Made by a program: the position numbers and the translations under genes
Notes under the pieces: generated by a model
Told to the model about the DNA's origin: nothing
The model's database searches: none
What the model saw: only the letters and a program-made list of their open reading frames with translations
In this document: positions 21,415 to 33,015 of the stretch, in pieces
Layout: every line of letters begins with the position of its first letter
Position numbering within the stretch: the first letter of the stretch is position 1
NCBI RefSeq assembly: GCF_042477335.2
Contig: NC_091254.1
Coordinates: 97,923,001 to 97,987,000, forward strand
Direction of reading: 5' to 3'
DNA length: 64,000 nucleotides
Source of the DNA: Ovis canadensis
Taxonomy: Eukaryota > Chordata > Mammalia > Artiodactyla > Bovidae

Positions 21415-22090
21415 TTTTTGATAACTGCTTTACTGAAATATAATTCACAGACTCTAAGTCCACTCTTTTAAAGTGTGTAATTCGGTGGGTTTTAGTATAG
21501 TCACGGAGTTGGGAAGTCATCACCGCGTAATTGTCATCACCCGCAAACAAAACACATCTCAGTCACAATCCATTTCCCTCCAAAGTCTTCCCAAGCTCCT
21601 GGCAACCGCTAACCTACTTCGTGTGTGCACGGATTTGTCTGCTCTGAACGTATCATGTGAGTGGGTTCATACGATACCCAGCCTGCTGGTACTGCTTCTC
21701 TCACTGAGCATAACGCCGCCAAGGTTCATCCATGTTGTATCAGGTATCAGAACTTCTTTCTTTTTATAAAACGTTGAGTATTCATTGCGCAAATACACCA
21801 CGTTCTGTTTATCCATCCATCTGTTGGGGAATGCTGGGCTTGTTTCCCATTTGACTCTTATGAATAATGCTGATAGGAACTTTTGAGTACAGTTTTTGCC
21901 TGGATGTAACTTTCCAGTTCTCATGGGTGTTCGTCTAGGCGTAGGATTGCTGGGCCAAAAGGTACGTATAACCTTTCGAGGAATTGCCAAAATGTTTCCC
22001 AAAGTGACTGCAGCATTTTACATTCCTCCCCTCAGTGGACGAGAGTTCCAGTTTCTCCACGTCCTTATCAACACTTGTTTCAGAAAGATT
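21415..22090 (-). mobile_element. Old L1 3' end
   Basis: The plus strand reads the complement of an older L1 family: ctttactgaaatataattca (21428), catgtgagtgggttcatac-like (21653), tatccatccatctgttggg (21809), ggattgctgggccaaaagg (21943), and cattttacattcctcccc (22013). It has many substitutions and no open ORF2. Confidence 0.8.
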
Positions 22091-22797
22091 TTTGTCCTGG
22101 CATATGAAGAATGTGTCTTTATTTCTCAGAATTTATTTCAAAGAAGAGGGTGAAGGGACGTGATAACAATCTTCTCCAAGGGAGGTGAGAAATGGTCTCT
22201 TTTCCCCAGTGCTGACAGCTTCTCGAAACCCTGGCCACTCTGCAGGGTAAGATTCCAGAAATGAGACTCCTTGTAGCATGTGTCCACTCCTTGAGGCAGA
22301 GTCATTCTCTCTCAAGCTTTCCCCGACCCAGTAAGGATCATCACAGCAAATGGTCAATGGCTCTGCAGACAAAAAATACACTGTGCAGGCAGGTAGCAAT
22401 CAAGAGATATGGATTCTTCAGGGCTCGGAGGCTGAAGAATGCGTGATTTGTCTCCATTTCATAAAGATGACCTATATAGATCTTAATTGGAAATTTTACT
22501 TTTCTCATGATTACAATTTTTCTTTTATGAAGCAAGTGCCCAGATATCTGATGACAGTTTTATGTGGTTAGTGGCCAGATATTTCCGTTAAGTACATTCC
22601 CTAGGCAAAATAAAGATGCCCAGCATGATCCGCGATGATGGAATTCGAGTTGGCCAGGAAGGACCAACTCTGTGAGTCTTCGGCCATTTGTTATAAGGTG
22701 TTCAGTCCGCTCCTCTTCTTAAAGTTAGCAAAGACGGCAAGGGACCTGCAAATGCTTGAAACGCTATTAAAATGCAATCACTACATGTTATAATGTG
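22091..22797. other. Unique sequence
   Basis: No recognised feature. Open frames of 60-90 codons on both strands overlap one another. Confidence 0.5.
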
Positions 22798-23043
22798 CTT
22801 TAGGGAAAGGGTTTTACCCACTCCAGTATTCTTGGACTTCCCTTGTGGCTCAGCTGGTTAAAAAATCTGCCTTCAGTGCAGAAGGCCTGGGTTCGATCCC
22901 TGGGTTGGGACGATCCCCTGGAGAAGGGAATGGCTACACACTCCAGTATTCTGGCCTGGAGAATTCCATGAACTGTATAGTCCATGGGGTTGCAAAGAGT
23001 GGGACAAGACCGAGTGACTTTCACTTTCTTTAGGGAAAGAGTT
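22798..23043 (+). mobile_element. Bov-tA-type SINE with 16-bp target-site duplication
   Basis: ctttagggaaagggtt (22798-22813) and ctttagggaaagagtt (23028-23043) flank the element with one mismatch. Inside lie a short upstream monomer end, a complete head with B box gggttcgatccc (22889-22900), and the tail to tttcactt. A clean insertion. Confidence 0.96.
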
Positions 23044-24569
23044 GCCTGCAGCGGTGCGGAAGAGCGTGATTATAGGCACCAGCACCACTGTGGCCATGAG
23101 CCTGACCTTGCTAGACTAGGTGAAGGGCTTTAGGTAGATCGTGTTGGGAGGGAGACACCCCATGTTGCTATTGGAGACTGTTGACTCATACATGTATACA
23201 AGCCTGCACATGCATGCACACGTGTGTGCCCACATGTCAGTACACGGTGGGGGACACCACCATGCGTAGGATCGAATTCCCGAAACGCTCATGTCCTGAG
23301 GTGCTCTGCAGGCCCCAGCATGTTTTAGCAGCTCAAAACTGTTTACGAAGTGATTGAAGATAGCTGCTGAAACCTCTAGATCATACGGTTCTCGGAAGCG
23401 TTCCTTTCCCCTGTGTTGTTAGCTTTTGCAATCTCGTTACCCTAGATATTGAGTCAACGTCAGGGTCTGTTGCTGATGGATTTTTTCGTGAATGGAACGG
23501 GGGCAAGAGAAAGAAGGTTTCAGTCTCTCCAGAGACTCTAGTTGCTTCTGCTTTTACCTGAAGGACATTGTCTCCACCCTCCGTCTCCTGGGGCTGACTT
23601 AGACCTTTCCACTAGAAGGAACGAGCCTAGCAAGGCACTGTCGACCACAGCTCTGCTTGGCGCAAGATCACAGCTAGATCCAGCAAACGGCCTCCAGCCC
23701 AGGCTTAGACCTGGGGGAATTTGGGACATGACTTCACCTTCTGGAAGAAGAAAACCCAAGCATCTGAGTGTCCAGTCCGCTGTAAGGTCTCTAAGCAGAA
23801 CTGCAGGCCTGCTCCCTTGTCAGGGGTCTCCTTCTGCTCTCACCTGCTTTTCAGCCCCCCCCAACACTCTCCAGAAGGGAAGCTGCAGGCCAAGGGTTGG
23901 GTCTTGACCATCTTTGCATCTCCACGGTCTGCCATAAACTGGTGTCTGGTGGGTGTGTGGGCTGGTTGCCACCATCCGCTAAGTCCCCTGCAAGATGAAG
24001 AACGCTGTGAGCACTTCCGCTGGGCTGTGCCACCGAGGGTGTCAGGGGAGCGGAGGCGAACTGTCTTCCGGCTGGGCACGAGAATACAGTGATGGAAGAC
24101 AGATTAGCAGGGGAAAAGCACGAGAATTTGTCCATGTCTGTGAGAGCCCCACAGAACAAATGAAGACCCAAAGAAGGGACAAAGCCTCATTGCCCATACA
24201 CCAGCTTGAACGAGAGAGACCCTTGAGGAAAAGTGATGAAACACACGGGGACCAAAGGAAAGATTAGACTTACTCTAGCAAGATCTGTTTGTACAGATTT
24301 TTCTGCCATTCCCAACCCTGGGCAGAAGAGTATGTCTCCCCTCCTGGTACAAGGAGGACACCTTCCATGTGGCACTTTCATCTCCTGGCTTCAGGAAGGA
24401 GGGGGAAATGGGGCACCCTTGTGGCACCTGCTGTTTTTCAAGTTCTTTTAGCTCAAAGAAGCATATTTTCAGGAGACAGGTTCTGTTATCCATTTATTTA
24501 TTTACACAGATGATGTCCATCCCCTTCATAACGTTCCTTCAGAGAAATAAATGAATTGTGTGTGCGTAA
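23044..24569. other. Unique sequence; purine-pyrimidine patch
   Basis: Alternating purine/pyrimidine sequence (catgtata, gcacatgcatgcacacgtgtgtg) lies at 23190-23230. Frames of 106-123 codons at 23542-24171 lie on opposite strands over the same DNA and have no recognised domain. Confidence 0.5.
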
Positions 24570-25059
24570 GAGACATTACTTTACCAACAAAGGTCCGTCT
24601 AGTCAAGGCTATGGTTTTTCCTGTGGTCATGCATGGATGTGAGAGCTGGACTGTGAAGAAAGCTGAGCACCAAAGAATTGATGCTTTTGAACTGTGGTGT
24701 TGGAGAAGACTCCTGAGAGTCCCTTGGACCACAAGGAGATCCAACCAGTCCATCCTAAAGGAGACCAGCCCTGGGTGTTCATTGGAAGGACTAATGCTGA
24801 GGCTGAAACTCCAATACTTCGGCCACCTTATGCAAAGAGTTGACTCATTGGAAAAGACCCTGATGCTGGGAGGGATTGGGGGCAGGAGGAGAAGGGGACG
24901 ACAGAGGATGAGATGGCTGGATGGCATCACCGACTCGATGCACATGGGTTTGGGTGAACTCTGGGAGTTGGTGATAGACAGGGAGGCCTGGCGTGCTGCG
25001 ATTCACGGGGTCACAAAGAGTCGGACACGACTGAGAGACTGAACTGAACTGAATTGAGA
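24570..25059 (+). mobile_element. BovB LINE 3' fragment with open RT C-terminus
   Basis: A 5'-truncated BovB (RTE clade) copy. The frame 24551-25042 is open for 163 codons and carries the C-terminal region of the BovB polymerase: residues like [60 protein letters not shown]. It ends in the BovB tail of ctgaact repeats (25041-25056). The polymerase palm and endonuclease are absent, so it cannot be active. Confidence 0.95.
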
Positions 25060-25130
25060 ACAATCCCTTGCATTTACTAAGTGCTACGTAAGTATTTAGT
25101 AAATTTAACAAATGCTTCCCAGGTGGCCCT
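25060..25130. other. Short A/T-rich spacer
   Basis: Unassigned sequence between the BovB tail and the next SINE. Confidence 0.5.
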
Positions 25131-25330
25131 GGGCTTCCCTGGTGGCTCAGACGGTAAAGAACCTGCCTGCCACGTGAGACACTGAGGTTTCATCCCTGGG
25201 TCGGAAAGATCCCTGGAGAAGGGAATGGCTGCCTACTCCAGTACACTTGCCTGGAGAATTCCATGGACCGAGGAGCCTGGCTGGCTACAGTCCATGGGGT
25301 CACAAAAAGTCAGACATGACCGAGCAACTA
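25131..25330 (+). mobile_element. Bov-tA-type SINE
   Basis: Complete head from gggcttccctggtggctcag (25131), degenerate B box aggtttcatccc (25185-25196), and tail to gagcaactaacac (25322-25334). It is immediately followed by a second head in the same orientation. Confidence 0.93.
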
Positions 25331-25335
25331 ACACT

Positions 25336-25545
25336 TTCCCAGGTGGCGCTAGAGGTAAAGAATCTGCCTGCCCATGCAGGAGACGCAGGAGACATAGGTT
25401 CAATCCCTGGGTCTGAAAGATCCCCCCTGGAGAAGGAAAAGGCAGCCCACTCCTGTATTCTTGCCTGGGAAGTTTCATGGAGAGAGGAGCCTGGTGGGTT
25501 ACAGTCGATGGGGTCACAGAGTCAGACACTACTCAGGACAGCACA
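25336..25545 (+). mobile_element. Bov-tA-type SINE, tandem neighbour
   Basis: The second copy starts at ttcccaggtggcgctagag (25337), has B box ggttcaatccc (25398-25408), and ends near actcaggacagcac. A short duplication of gcaggagac in the head (25376-25391) distinguishes it from its neighbour. Confidence 0.9.
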
Positions 25546-26350
25546 GCGTGACATGGAAGTGTTAATCACTACCTTTAGTTTAAGGACATGATTTGTGTGG
25601 GTTAGTGATGTTTCTACCAAAGTTTGGTCCAATCTGGCTCCCTGATATTGTACTCCTGCAAGTATCTACATTTCAAAAGCACTCCCCTTGAATATATAAA
25701 CTCATGTGTGACTTTAAGCTGAACATCTAGCCTGCAAAAATAAATTATTAATTTAGTAATCAAAGTCCTAACAAGTGCGTAATCATGAAATCTCTAATTA
25801 TTTTCTTGTTCTTCCCAGGAACAGACATGGGCATGAGAGACAAGAGTGCTAGGCCCGGGAAATTCTGCGTGTGACCTGTTTAATGTAACCACGTTAACTG
25901 TCATCCAAGTATTTGTCTTAGGCTCTCGACATTATAAGCTTCATGACTGTTTGCCGAATACTGAGATAGGCACCCCAGAAGCTCTCCATAAACATTAATT
26001 GAAAGAATAATTGAAAATAAACCTACATGCATTTTCACTTAAATCTAAGGCTTTGCTAAGGTTTAGCTTTCTCGGTCATATAATCACTTTCTATATACGA
26101 AGGAAAAAATACAATCAGCGGGAGCCGCTTTCCATTCTAAATTCCACTTTAATTTTTGCTTCAAGCACAAACATTACAGATTTGATATGACTTATGTATT
26201 TAAGTTTCAACTGAGCTCTGGAAACAGCCTGAGCATATTCCCTCATTCCCCTTGTTGAGGATCCCTCCTTGTGTCTGTCCGCTGGACTAACTGCATTTTA
26301 ATTATGTCCTGGTCGCTTTGCCTCTGTCAGGGGGCTGTGCTGCGCCGCGC
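25546..26350. other. Unique A/T-rich sequence
   Basis: No recognised repeat or gene. Confidence 0.5.
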
Positions 26351-26553
26351 TTAGCCGCTCAGTCGTGTCTGATGCTGTGCAACCCCGTGGACCGCAGCCC
26401 ACCAGGCTCCTCTGTTCACAGGATTCTCCAGGCCAGAATACTGGAGTGGGTGGCCTTGATCTCCTCCAGTGGATCTTCCCAGCCCAGGGATTGAACCCAG
26501 ATCTTCTGCATTGCAGGCAGATTCTTCACCATCCGAGCCATCAGGGAAGCCCC
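26351..26553 (-). mobile_element. Bov-tA-type SINE, near full length
   Basis: The complement from ttagccgctcagtcgtgtct (26351) to gagccatcagggaagcccc (26536-26554). Confidence 0.92.
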
Positions 26554-27735
26554 ATCAGGTGGCTGGGGGACGACGGGTTAGTGTGCTGGGGCTGTAGTCA
26601 GGGTAGGCTCCCAAGGGTTAGCAATTGCAAAGTGGTCGGTGAAACAATGGTGCATACTTCTCATTCTCAAACTGCCAGCCTTTGACATGAAACTAGCGAA
26701 TGACTCAGATCACAGTTTGCAGCTGAAAAGAGAAGGCCAGCTCAGGTCTCACAGACTGTGGGCGCCCGGGGCTGCCTCTGGGGTAAAATCCACCCCTACT
26801 GGATTCACCCAAGTGCCGTGTTTATCTCCCTGCAGGCAGGCTCCATTTTTCCATCCAGCTCATCCTCATCATTCTGTGAGCACAAACCAAGAGCTCTATT
26901 TACATAAGAACAAATTCATGCATGGAAGAGTCTGATCAGGAAAAGGAGGTTCAGAACTTACAAAGTGAATAGATCAATAGAGCCATCTAGCCAACTGCGT
27001 GAGGCTAATCCAAGCTGGCGTCACGAGAACATCTCTGGTGTACACGCGCAGGAACATTGTCTAGAAAATCTCCAAACGGACGCCCTGTGCTTAGTTTCTC
27101 TTCACAAAGAGGAAAATCCAGGTAAAGGCACCTGATTGCTGAACTCCACAAACAAAAAGGAAGAGAGATTTTCTGTTAAAGATCAAGACAGAAATGTTAT
27201 TTTTATTTTATGACTCGAAAGCAGCTTGCAAGCAGAGCCGTGGTCTGTGCTCTTACCAGGCCCCTGCCCAGAAGAAGCGATTCTAACTCCTGAGCTCCGG
27301 CTGACGGATAACCGACACGTTCCACGGATGAAGCAGTCTGCAAAAAAGCTTCATGTATCATCTCGCTACAGATTCTCCGGCAGCCAGACAGCCTTGCCCC
27401 TTCTCCATCCTTCTCGCTATTTATGTGTTTCCATTTACATGAATCTAGTCTATGCTTGTGCCCGGTTGATTTTTCAAGTTAATCATAGGGCACTTGGGGA
27501 AAGATTAATGTCAGGAATGCAGAGGTTCAGCAAATTGTGGAAGAGTTTCACCATATAATTAATCTCTCTCTTCACACGTTACAAAAGTGCAAGGGACAAA
27601 GGCAGAGAGCTGTCATAATGCAGACATCACAGGTCTGTCTGGAAGAGCCGGGGGAGCCAGCTATGGAACACATAGGAAGATGCTCTAAGGGCTTATAAAT
27701 CACCCCCTTCTCCCTGCATCTTTCCTCATTGCCAG
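26554..27735. other. Unique sequence
   Basis: No recognised repeat. The 110-codon plus frame at 27226-27558 has no recognised domain. Confidence 0.5.
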
Positions 27736-27953
27736 GCTGTTGTTTACTCGCTCAGCCGTGTCCGACTCTTTGTGACCCCACGGACTGTAGCCCACCAGGC
27801 TCCTCTGTCCATGGGATTCCCCAGGCAAGAACACTGGAGTGGCTTGCCATTTCCTCCTCCAGGAGGTCTTCCCGACCCAGGGATGGAACCCGCATCTCCT
27901 GTGGCTCCTGCCTTGCAGGTGGACTCTTTACCACCAAGTCACCGGGAAAGCCC
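27736..27953 (-). mobile_element. Bov-tA-type SINE, near full length
   Basis: The complement from ctgttgtttactcgctcagc (27737) to caagtcaccgggaaagcccc (27935-27954). Confidence 0.92.
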
Positions 27954-28790
27954 CTTCTTGCCTGATGCTTGTACCTCAATCCCGTTTCCCACTCAGCTGT
28001 CATTGTCCCAACGACAGCACCATAAGCTGGGCCATGGGAGCAAGTGGAGACGTCCTCTCAGTTAAGGCAACGCCACGCTCTTGATGCTGAGTCTGACCTC
28101 TGTACCCAGGACAGAATTAATCGCTGAACTCTGGGTGAACTAGAAAAGAATAGCTTTATGGCTTTGCCAGGCAAAGGGGTTTGCCCCAGGGGGCTAATGC
28201 CTTCAAAACTCTGACCCCATCTGGACAGGGTAGTGAAGAATTGTATGGTATTGGTTCACAGAGGGCATGAGCAGCTCGTGGACACTCTTCTAATGGCGTG
28301 GCGGTGAGGGAAGCGGAGTCAACATCATCAACTTTCTGGTTCCAAGCCGTCCGGGGCCTCCGTGTTAGTGGGCAGAAAGCAACTAACTTCTCCTATGCAG
28401 TGGGGGTTTCCGTATCTGCAGAAAGCTCAAAGATACCATCCTGTGTGACCCTTGACGGGAACCAGGGCCTGGCTCCAAGCCGGCCCTACTGTTTCTTGAC
28501 TGCTCTTTCCTGGTTTCTGCACCCCCTCCCTTCCCTGATTGGCAGCTGTTTGAACCTGCCTGTTGGAACTCAGAGAAGGTCGTGGAGGCTGAATGAACCC
28601 TATTTCCTGTAATCAAGAAACGGGGGACACAGACGTCTTTTGTGCCCAGGAGCCCCACGAGGTCCTGCTCTGTCTCACTATCATCTCCTCAGATGCCCCT
28701 CATATCCTTCACGTCCAGCTTTATCCGTATTCCTCTGCTATCAAAACCTTTTGTAGGACACGTGAAACAAACTTCTTCCCTCCAAGGCAG
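27954..28790. other. Unique sequence
   Basis: No recognised repeat. Frames of about 90-109 codons at 28298-28922 overlap on both strands without domain signal. Confidence 0.5.
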
Positions 28791-28836
28791 GGCTCTCTAT
28801 CGTCAGCTGGTGGGGCTCTCTATCGTCAGCTGGTGG
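28791..28836. repeat. Tandem duplication, 2 x 23 bp
   Basis: ggctctctatcgtcagctgg at 28791 recurs at 28814 in direct orientation at the left edge of the CpG-rich segment. Confidence 0.93.
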
Positions 28837-28844
28837 GAATGCGG

Positions 28845-29160
28845 CGCCCAGCGGTCGCGGGACCTTCCCAGTGCTGCGCTTCCCCGGAAGCAAAGGTTCA
28901 GGATGCCCTAGCTCAGTGTTAGCGGCAGCTTCACAGAGAGGACCGCCAAGTGGACTCCCGAGGCGCCAGGGTCCTGTTTGCGGCCAGGCCAGTAGGAGCG
29001 AGGCTGTGGCAGGAGGGGCGCTGGGCGCCGGCTGCGGGGGGCCCCGTGCGGGGCAGGGAGGGGCAGGCGCGGAGTGTCCCCTTTTCCGGGTCCCTGGGCA
29101 CCGGCTGCACTGGTTTCAGGGAGCTCCCCCTACATCAGCTGGAAAGCCGCCGGAAACCAA
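28845..29160. promoter_or_regulatory. Candidate CpG island
   Basis: About 25 CpG dinucleotides in roughly 310 bp by hand count, in DNA of about two-thirds G+C. Most of the surrounding sequence is CpG-poor. Clusters lie at 28850-28861, 29009-29026 and 29046-29072. No TATA box or convincing first exon is visible. It may be an unmethylated regulatory element or simply GC-rich DNA. Confidence 0.4.
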
Positions 29161-29709
29161 GGCAGCTGAGTTCTGCTTTCCGTTCCTCACACGCACATTT
29201 CTGTGGACTGAAACTACCCCAAAGTCACAATAAGGCTTTCCAGCTGAACCCTCGACGCAACAGTAAACATCCGTCAGGTAATGACAGCCATTCTCTTCCT
29301 TGCAAACAAAATGGAAGGAAAGATTAGCAGATAAGGTTTCAGGTCCTGATCCACGACCTCATTACATAGCTGTACTTACTTAAAATGACCCCCTTTGCCT
29401 TCCACTAAGGAAACATCTTCTCCCTTTCAGTCTTGACTTTGGTCAAAGAACTGAAATGGTGAGAAAAAAAAATGATGCAAATGCTGTTCATTTAGGAGTC
29501 AGGGGTCCTGTGTTATCAGAGCTGATGGACAGCCTGCCGATTAGACAGTTTTACAAGAAGTGCAAACTTAACTGGACAAAGCTCGCTTCATTTAGGAAAA
29601 CTCACGCTTAGGCAGCACTGCCTTCCTGATCCGCCCCACCCTCCCCCTCCCCACTGCGTCACTCATCCGGGGCATCTAGGTCTCCATTCCCGCTCCGTGG
29701 TGTGGGCTC
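29161..29709. other. Unique sequence
   Basis: No recognised feature. A nine-base A-run lies near 29464-29472. Confidence 0.5.
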
Positions 29710-29800
29710 ATCTTTACCATTTTTCTAGATTCCAAATATATGCGCTAATGTACAATATTTGTTTTTCTCTTTCTGGCTTACTTCATTCTGCACTTAGTAT
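29710..29800 (-). mobile_element. Short L1 3' relic
   Basis: ttctagattccaaatatatg (29724) and ggcttacttcattctgcact (29775) are the complement of the L1 3' region also seen at 11960-12140. Confidence 0.55.
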
Positions 29801-30448
29801 TACAGGTCAACGCAAAGCAGGAAAGAGCCAGAAAACCTCACATGCTTCTCCGCGTATGTACCGCTGTGATGAGGGAAGTAGCAACTACTCCCATCTCTAG
29901 AACGGCCACTCTGCCAGCTGCTCTGTGCACACGGTGGGCAGTGCGCTTGCCATCCGGCAAAGTGACCACGCCCACCCTGCCGCTCAGAAGGAGATCAGGG
30001 ATCCCCCGCCCCGCACCGCCCTGCTCAGAGCAGCGGAGCCCTAAAGCGACACAGGGGCAGAGCTGGGATTACATTCACATCTGTGCAGCTTCAGAGTGGC
30101 ACTGTTTTCACTTCGCTGTGCTAATTCGTGGAGGTGGATCGGAGGCAACCTCAGCTTCCCATCTTCCACACAGACGTCGCATCCATTACAGTCCATGACG
30201 CCCAGAGGACAGGCACAGAGCAAGCTGACCACTGCCCGTCCCAGAGACACCAGTCTCCCATCTCCAGCCACACTCACTGCTTCACCCTAAAGCAGGAGGC
30301 CCCGTGTGCAAGCCCTGGAAGGCCCCCCATGCCCGCCTCCCGGGTGTAGTCACGCAGGTCTACACGCAGCCCTTCTCCGGGGGCATGACCTTCACCTGCA
30401 CAAGGTCATTGCTCTCCTGGGTGGGAAAGTGTGAGTCGGGGACATTCA
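29801..30448. other. Unique sequence
   Basis: No repeat recognised. Moderately GC-rich with overlapping short frames on both strands. Confidence 0.5.
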
Positions 30449-31669
30449 GTTCAGTTCAGTTCAGTTCAGTCGCTCAGTCGTGTCCCACTCTTTGCGACCC
30501 CATGAATCGCAGCACGCCAGGCCTCCCTGTCCATCACCATCTCCCAGAGTTCACTCAGACTCACGTCCATCGAGTCAGTGATGCCATCCAGCCATCTCAT
30601 CCTGGGTCGTCCCCTTCTCCTCCTGCCCCCAATCCCTCCCAGCATCAGAGTCTTTTCCAATGAGTCAACTCTTCTCATGAGGTGGCCAAAGTACTGGAGT
30701 TTCAGCTTTAGCATCATTCCTTCCAAAGAAATCCCAGGGTTGATCTCCTTCAGAATGGACTGGTTGGATCTCCTTGCAGTCCAAGGGACCCTCAAGAGTC
30801 TTCTCCAACACCACAGTTCAAAAGCATCAATTCTTTGGCACTCGGCCTTCTTCACAGTCCAACTCTCACATCCATACATGACCACAGGAAAAACCATAGC
30901 CTTGACTGGAAGGACCTTAGTTGGCAAAGTAATGTCTCTGCTTTTGAATATGCTGTCTAGGTTGGTCATAACTTTTCTTCCAAGGAGTAAGCGTCTTTTA
31001 ATCTCATGGCAGTCACCATCTGCAATGATTTTGGAGCCCAAAATATAAAGTCTGACACTGTTTCCACTGTTTCCCCATCTATTTCCCATGAAGTGATGGG
31101 ACCAGATGCCATGATCTTCATTTTCTGAATGTTGAGCTTTTAAGCCAACTTTTTCACTCTCCTCTTTCACTTTCATCAAGAGGCTTTTTAGTTCCTCTTC
31201 ACTTTCTGCCATAAGGGTGGTGTCATCTGCATATCTGAGGTTATGGATATTTCTCCCGGCAATCTTGATTCCAGCTTGCGTTTCTTCCAGTCCAGCGCTT
31301 CTCATGATGTACTCTGCATAGAAGTTAAATAAGCAGGGTGACAATATACAGCCTTGACGTACTCCTTTTTCCTATTTGGAACCAGTCTGTTTTTCCATGT
31401 CCAGTTTTAACTGTTGCTTCCTGACCTGCATACAGATTTCTCAAGAGGCAGGTCAGGTGGTCTGGTATTCCCATCTCTTTCAGAATTTTCCACAGTTTAT
31501 TGTGATCCACACAGTCAAAGGCTTTGGCATAGTCAATAAAGCAGAAATAGATGTTTTTCTGGAACTCTCTTGCTTTTTCCATGAGCCAGTGGATGTTGGC
31601 AACTTGATCTCTGGTTCCTCCGCCTTTTCTAAAACCACCTTGAACATCAGGGAGTTCACGGTTCACGTT
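30449..31669 (-). mobile_element. BovB LINE, 5'-truncated, 1.2 kb with RT palm
   Basis: The largest BovB copy here. On the minus strand similarity begins near 31669 (NRELPDVQGGFRKG) and ends in five tttcagttcag-type tail units (30449-30470). Reverse-transcriptase motif A, FIDYAKAFDCVDH, lies at about 31502-31540, and the YADD catalytic box at 31222-31233. The C-terminal region ([40 protein letters not shown]) follows. The endonuclease domain and 5' UTR are missing. Confidence 0.96.
30466..31669 (-). pseudogene. BovB reverse transcriptase remnant
   Basis: The polymerase frame is split. One frame runs to about 31370 and a second covers 31344-30466. The break coincides with a five-base T-run (31366-31370 on plus) just before the SPCLFN block. 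Within the second frame, about 30 residues after KVGLK do not match the family, and similarity resumes at LGSK, which indicates a pair of compensating indels. RTE elements normally encode an AP endonuclease before this domain and here it is gone. It reads as a dead copy; no host function is suggested. Confidence 0.88.
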
Positions 31670-32506
31670 TGTAGCAGCTGAACTGTAATAAACTGGGGTA
31701 AGTCTGTCTTGTTTCTGAGAATAAATACGTTGCACTTTGTCCGTGGCTTGGATCATGGGCAGAGTACAGGCGGTAGAGTGCCAGCAGCTGGAAAGGCTTG
31801 ACCCCACAGGAAAGGCAGCATGTTTGGTCCAGGGCCTCCTGTATAAATATGTGAAGTGTTTATGTGGCCCATCGGTTGCTGTTAGGGCACCAATAACCCC
31901 CCACAGGTGGCAGAGCTGGGGACACAGCCACACTGGTGTCCGAGCCCCAGGCGCTTACTCAGGGCATCTCTCAGGTCTGCTGGTTCGGGAACCTCTTCTC
32001 CGTCTTCCATTCATGAAGTGAACACGTTTGTGATCAATACGTAGAGATCAATTGACTGATATCATTACAAGGAAAAAAGCAAATGAGATCCAATGTAAAT
32101 ATGTCGATTCTAGTTATCAACATACTCTGTGATTCCCACAATTGCTTGTCCCCAAATGTAAAAACGACGTGATTAAACAGCCTTTTAACTCCTGTTTGCC
32201 AGTGAACACCAGGTCTTGAGTGTGCCCCACCCACTCCCTAGGCGCAGAAAAGACCTGGTCTTTTTGTAAGAGTGGAGCCCAGCAAGCGGGTTGTTCCTGC
32301 TTCCTTCTGTCCGATCCCACTGACCGAAGAGCTGCCTTTGCCAGCAGGGTGACGTAACGTCCCCCGGGCCCCCAGCGTCTAAGAATCTCTGCAGAGTTTC
32401 CAAATAGCCACCCTGTTCTCTCCATCTTTCAACAAAATGCAATGTCATAAAACAATTGTTTTCCAGAATTTCTCTGACTGCAGTTTGATCTTTAGCCTCT
32501 AAACTT
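31670..32506. other. Unique sequence between two BovB fragments
   Basis: No recognised repeat. Open frames of 94-109 codons on opposite strands have no domain signal. Confidence 0.5.
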
Positions 32507-33015
32507 GCCGACAAAGGTCCGTCTAGTCAAAGCTGTGGTTTTTCCAGTAGTCATGTATGGATATGAGAGCTGGACCATAAAGGAGGCTAAAAGCTGAAGA
32601 AGTGACGCATTCAAATTGTGATAAGGATGTGAGAGCTGGAAAGAAGGCTGAACACCAAAGAACTGAGCTGCAGTGCTGGAGAAGACTCGTGAGAGTCCCT
32701 TGGACTGCAAGGAGATCCAATCCGTCCATCCTAAAGGAAATCAATCCTGAATATTCACTGGAAGGACTGATGCTGAAGATGAAGCTCCAATACTTTGGCC
32801 ACCTCATGCGAAGAGCTGCCTCATTGGAAAAGACTCTGATGCTGGGAAAGATTGAGAGCAGGAGGAGAAGGGGATGACAGAGGATGAGATGGTTGGATGG
32901 CATCACTGACTCAGTGGACATGAGTTTTAGCAAAATCCAGGAGATAGTGAAAGGCAAGGAAGCCTGCATGCTACAATCTGTGGGATCATGAAGAATTAGA
33001 TATAACTTAGCAACT
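32507..33015 (+). mobile_element. BovB LINE 3' fragment with internal duplication
   Basis: From gacaaaggtccgtctagtca (32509) through ggagatccaatccgtccat (32711) and gatgagatggttggatggc (32883) to gcaactaaacaac (33010). The segment ggatatgagagctgga (32559) is repeated in altered form at 32624 (ggatgtgagagctgga), so the start of this copy is locally rearranged. The longest remaining frame is 91 codons. Confidence 0.92.

Noticed and set aside
24551-25042. Host gene of 163 codons
   Set aside because: The translation is the BovB polymerase C-terminus and the DNA ends in the BovB 3' tail.
31325-31933. 202-codon gene on the minus strand
   Set aside because: The C-terminal half is BovB reverse transcriptase; the N-terminal part is unrelated flank joined by chance in frame.
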